Part shown: positions 60,305 through 64,000 of the stretch, one piece after another
Layout of the letters: each line of letters begins with the position of its first letter
How positions within the stretch are numbered: position 1 is the stretch's first letter
From: Phaeotremella fagi
Taxonomy: Eukaryota; Basidiomycota; Tremellomycetes; Tremellales; Phaeotremellaceae
Length of the DNA stretch: 64,000 nt
Reading direction: 5' to 3'
Assembly: GCA_001599715.1 (NCBI GenBank)
Contig: BCHU01000013.1
Location: 620,001 to 684,000, forward strand
The notes under the pieces: generated by a model
The model's database searches: none
Told to the model about the DNA's origin: nothing
The model's input: only the letters and a program-made list of their open reading frames with translations
Position numbers and translations under genes: made by a program

Positions 60305-63054
60305 ATGCAGGCTATCAATGCCATCGCCTCTTCTTCCTCCTCTTCGCCCCCTCCCATCAAAAAGAACATCATCTACATTCCAGAGAAAGACTTCGACGGC
60401 TCAGCTCAACAACCTTTCAACTATAATTCTGTAGCGTCATCAGATCCAGTCATTTGTATCGACAATGGTAAGCAACTCTTACCAAATTGCTGAGATAACA
60501 CTTATCCATCTCAGGATCCCACACTTTTCGAGCTGGATTCAGTAACATGAAATCACCTTATATTGATCGTGTCAATCTCATTGCGAGATATAAAGAACGA
60601 AAGTTGGGACGCAATATTATTCTTTTTGGGCAAGACATAGATGCAGACGCTAATTCTAGATCGAATGGCAGAACAATGTTTGATGGGGATATGTTAATTC
60701 ATGGAGATTTATTGGTTGGTATCAGACAAGTTTGAGTAAATCATTGCTGACCCTTTTATTAGGAATGTGCTCTGGATTACACTTTCCTCAAGCTTGGTAT
60801 CAATACATCTAGCATCGAACATCCAATAGTCATGACGGAGAAATTGGCTAATCCACTTTTTACTCGAGCTAGTAAGTAGCAGTATGGCATGGCAAGTTTG
60901 GTACTGAATCATCATCTTTAGTGACGAATGAATTACTGTTCGAACTTTACAACGTTCCTTCCGTGACATATGGTGTCGACTCTTTGTTTGCTTTTTCACG
61001 TCAAAAACACGCAGATGGGTTGGCCGTCAGTTTGGGGCACAACTCTAGTACTGTCATACCTGTTGTTGGTGGAAGAGGGATAATGAGCAGAGCCAAAAGG
61101 TACGTCAATGCATTCCTCTCCGCTAACGGAATTTCAGATTACCATGGGGAGGGTCTCAAGCTTCTGAGCTCATGCTCAAGCTCGCTCAATTGAAATATCC
61201 TTCTTTCCCACTGAAGGTCACTCCGACTCAAGCAACTGTATGTCTCTAATCTCTCAAAAAATTAATACTGACGAAATCAGTTTATGTACAGAGAAACTTG
61301 CTACTTTTCCACGGATTATGATTCTGAACTGCGATCACTCGGCGATCCTGTCAAGATGTCAGAAATGACTAAAGTGGTTCAATTCCCTTATACTCAACCA
61401 GTAAGCATAGCGGCTTTTGCTCTTCTTGGCTCATCATCAATTACAGGATGTTGTCGAGAAATCTGAAGCTGAACTCGCAGCAGCGGCTGAGAAACGACGG
61501 GAACACGGTAGGAAATTACAAGAAATGCAGGCCAAACAAAGGGCGGAGAAGGTGAGTACAGGTGAAAACTGTAAACTCATTATCAGCTTGCCGCTACGAT
61601 AGCAGAATTAGATGATTACAAAGGTCTTCTTCTTGAACGACCTACAATGAAGAAAGCAGACTTCCTCACCAAACTAGCTGAAACCACTGATTTCGAAACT
61701 GAAGCTGAATTAGAAGCATGGATCAAGAAGACTGAAACTGAAATTCGTCGAAAGCAAAGGAGAGATATGGGTGAAGAACCTGAGGCTGAGGAGGAGCCTT
61801 CATTCCCACTTGTTGATCGACCTGATTCGGAGTTGACTGAGGAGGAGATTAAGGAGAAGAGGCGACAGAGACTGATGAAATCTGGTTGGGAAGCTAGAGT
61901 TCGAGCTCGAGAGGAAAAGAAGAAGGAAAAAGAGAGATTGGTGAGTCGATGGGTTGACGAGTACTGATATCGGTAGGATGAAATACAGCGACGTGAAGAG
62001 GCGGAAAGAGCTACAGACATCGTAGGCTGGTCATCTAAACTTAGAGCAGAGCAGGAGGTGAGTCTTATGCCAAAGATCATTTCGTACACTAATCCTGCAG
62101 GCGGTCATTGTTCGCATGCGTGACAGGAAACGTCGCAGAGCTCAACTTGGAGACAGAAAGTCGGCTGCTGCTCAAAGTCGAATGAAATCTATCGCTTCTT
62201 TAGCCGCTGAAAATCCTCAGACCAAGAAAAAACGAAAGAATGAAGGAGGCAAGTATCGGTTTTATTCGTTTGAGACAATTCGCTGATCTAGTTTTAGAGA
62301 AGGACGATGGCTTTGGTCAGAATGACTCTGATTGGGCTGTATACCGCGAAATTGTAAGTAGTTTGCATTTATTGGCATCATGTTGACACTTTATTCAGGG
62401 AGGGGACGACGAATCAGAAGCTGAGGAGGACGATGTTGCGTTATTGCAGTCGATCGAATCGAGACTACTAGAACATGACCCGACTTTCACCAACGAGGAC
62501 ACCATGGAGGGGAAAGCAGCGTCAAAGAACGCACTCATTAACGCGTTCGTGAGAGGAGGTACCGAAGGTCGCTTTGATCCTGAAAATCTTGCTCAGAGCT
62601 ATCAACTTCATCTCAACGTTGAGCGTATCAGAGTTCCGGAGACTTGGTTCCAACCGTCGATGTTCGGTATTGATTCTGCTGGACTGGGTGAGATCTGTGG
62701 TTGGGTTTTGAACGGGTATGAAGAGGAAGAGAGAAAGAGGTTGATGCAGGTAGGTTAAAAGATGTAAACGGCGCTAACGTTTAGTGTATATTCCTCACTG
62801 GTGGATCCACACTTTTACCAGGTCTTCCAAGTAAGATGAGAAACGTCTTGACTCCAGTTTTGCCGTTCAAGGCGCCGTTGAAAATCGTTTCTTCCTTGGA
62901 TGGTGGTGATCCTCGATTAGAGGCTTGGAAGGGAATGGCAGAATGGAGTACTACCGAAGATGCCAAGGCTGCTAGAGTGACTAAAGCCGAGTACGAAGAA
63001 TTTGGTGGGGAATGGTTGAAGGAACATGCTTGGGGAAACGTGAAGCCTTTCTGA
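60305..63054 (+). CDS. ARP5: Actin-related protein Arp5 (INO80 complex)
   Basis: About thirteen exons give roughly 750 residues, the size of yeast Arp5 (755). The actin fold is seen at both ends: VICIDNGSHTFRAGFSN, TNELLFELYNVPSVTYGVD, GLAVSLGHNSSTVIPVV, and near the C terminus CIFLTGGSTLLPGL. Between them lies a long charged insert with the mark of Arp5, MRDRKRRRAQLGDRKSAAA, and coiled-coil stretches (EAELAAAAEKRREHGRK). Arp5 forms a module with Ies6 on the INO80 chromatin remodeller and couples ATP hydrolysis to nucleosome sliding. Divergent from MSH1. Several exons are short (one near 61600-61940 carries the Glu/Lys-rich insert); borders were set by frame and GT-AG only. Confidence 0.92.
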
Positions 63055-63843
63055 TGAGTGGTTTACTGGATAAGTACCGATCCAATCAATATGAATGCAG
63101 AAAGTGGTAAAGCGCGTCAATTCTTCGCGAACCGAATACGGAATCCTGACTCAAGGATGCATTACCAAACTTATCCTTAATCTGAGAATGTGTACTCTAC
63201 CTCCCAAAGACGTAAGTAAGATTTTAACGTCACATTGTTCTTCGATGTGAAGCCCTGATTAGTCATCTCCGAAGAGAGCTGTATATCACTGTTGACTGTG
63301 CGGACAGAAAGATATTGACATGGTCTGCACTTTTAATGCCTGTCTATGTATACATCGTTGCTCATGTATGGTAGCGACTCGACTCTTAATTAAATGGAAT
63401 ATGTGGTTGAGAATGCTCAATGAGCATCTACTTACTGAAGAAGCAAGCTACTTAATAAAGAAATGATAGACCTTCTGTTGACAAGTTCGGTAACACCGAA
63501 AAGTAAAAGAAGGTGCCTGGTTCCCTGGCCCTTGGTTCCCTAAATATGTTTATTTCTGAAATCTTATCCTTATTTTGACCATCGAATGAGACGAACCTAG
63601 TAACCGTTTCCTATTTTAGGATGTTCTCTTCATGAAGGAAAAGAATTCTTGGGAAATATCTCGTCAATAAGTAAAGTTACCACCACTCAGGATGTTTTGG
63701 CTTTTTGGCTGGCTGTGCTGTGGCATTCGTCAAAAGATGTCAACAAAGCCAACCTTCATTGTTCATCTTTCAGACATACATAAAACATTGAAGCCCACTC
63801 CCAATCAATCACTTTGTTCTCTAACTCACTCCAATTTCTCGAT
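63055..63843. other. Intergenic, promoter of secreted-protein gene
   Basis: 789 bases between ARP5 and the next gene. No coding frame is convincing. A repeated GTTCCCT word lies near 63520-63540. Confidence 0.45.
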
Positions 63844-64000
63844 ATGAAGCTTTTAAAACTTGCCTTAATATCGACCTTCGCACTAGCCTCACCCACTCCC
63901 GTCGAGATGGCCAAAAAATATTTCGCCTCCGGAAGTACAACTTGTTACTGGCAATGTCCATCTACCAATGATTCTGGTTCTGGCGCTTGGGATTTCTGGT
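63844..64000 (+). CDS. Small secreted cysteine-containing protein, partial
   Basis: The first 52 codons of a gene cut by the window end. A signal peptide is clear (MKLLKLALISTFALASPTPV), followed by a Thr/Ser-rich segment with two cysteines (TTCYWQCPST). The frame is open to the last base. I cannot name the family; small secreted proteins of this type are common in basidiomycete yeasts. The start at 63844 lies in a good context (GATATGAAG). Confidence 0.7.
   Translation, partial: MKLLKLALISTFALASPTPVEMAKKYFASGSTTCYWQCPSTNDSGSGAWDFW

Noticed and set aside
1..64000. tRNA genes, rRNA, transposons, CRISPR arrays
   Set aside because: No tRNA B-box with matching stem, no terminal repeats with transposase or reverse transcriptase frames, and no regularly spaced repeats were seen by eye; a covariance-model scan could still find a tRNA.

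Overview
The window is nuclear DNA from a fungus, most likely a basidiomycetous yeast of the Tremellales (Cryptococcus/Kwoniella type). The reasons are dense genes on both strands, many introns of about 35-60 bases with GT-AG borders, serine-rich low-complexity proteins, and gene content such as RSC/SWI-SNF ATPase, Vps15, mitochondrial Msh1, Arp5, Red1-like and mevalonate kinase. The genus is an inference from gene structure. I see no rRNA, tRNA, transposon or CRISPR array.

Layout. 161-2409 (-) is a homeodomain transcription factor with a 3.8 kb gene-poor upstream region. 6258-9552 (-) is a Red1/ZFC3H1-like nuclear RNA surveillance scaffold. 10089-13794 (-) holds three tandem single-exon F-box-like paralogs. 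14447-15151 (+) is a cyanamide-hydratase-type HD enzyme. 15306-16792 is a head-to-head pair of small Myb/SANT-like genes. 17493-19646 (-) is a protein with an Ecl1-like zinc N-terminus, followed by 3.6 kb without a convincing gene. 23260-24999 (-) is a secreted fasciclin protein.

25504-28710 (-) is the most striking locus: one gene of nine exons whose reading frame runs without a break from a complete cystathionine beta-lyase into a complete mevalonate kinase, predicting a 916-residue bifunctional enzyme. It is followed by a secreted esterase (29057-30164, -), a divergent RNase III-like gene (30548-31813, +) and a PPPDE-thioredoxin-PUL protein (32146-34291, +).

34828-39300 (+) is a tandem array of four small three-exon genes of a family I do not recognise. 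They share a seven- to sixteen-residue first exon, a CxxC motif, an aromatic C-x-x-W motif and a C-terminal H-x3-C-x2-H motif. This array and the fusion enzyme are the best candidates for something undescribed.

The right third is conserved housekeeping: a large disordered protein (39516-43218, -), a Snf2/Sth1 remodeller (44297-48823, +), Vps15 (48956-54025, -), a membrane-anchored histidine acid phosphatase (54321-56460, +), mitochondrial Msh1 (56621-60104, -) and Arp5 of the INO80 complex (60305-63054, +). The start of a small secreted protein is cut by the window end (63844 onward, +). Exon borders were worked out by hand from frame, GT-AG borders and family similarity; no transcript evidence was available.
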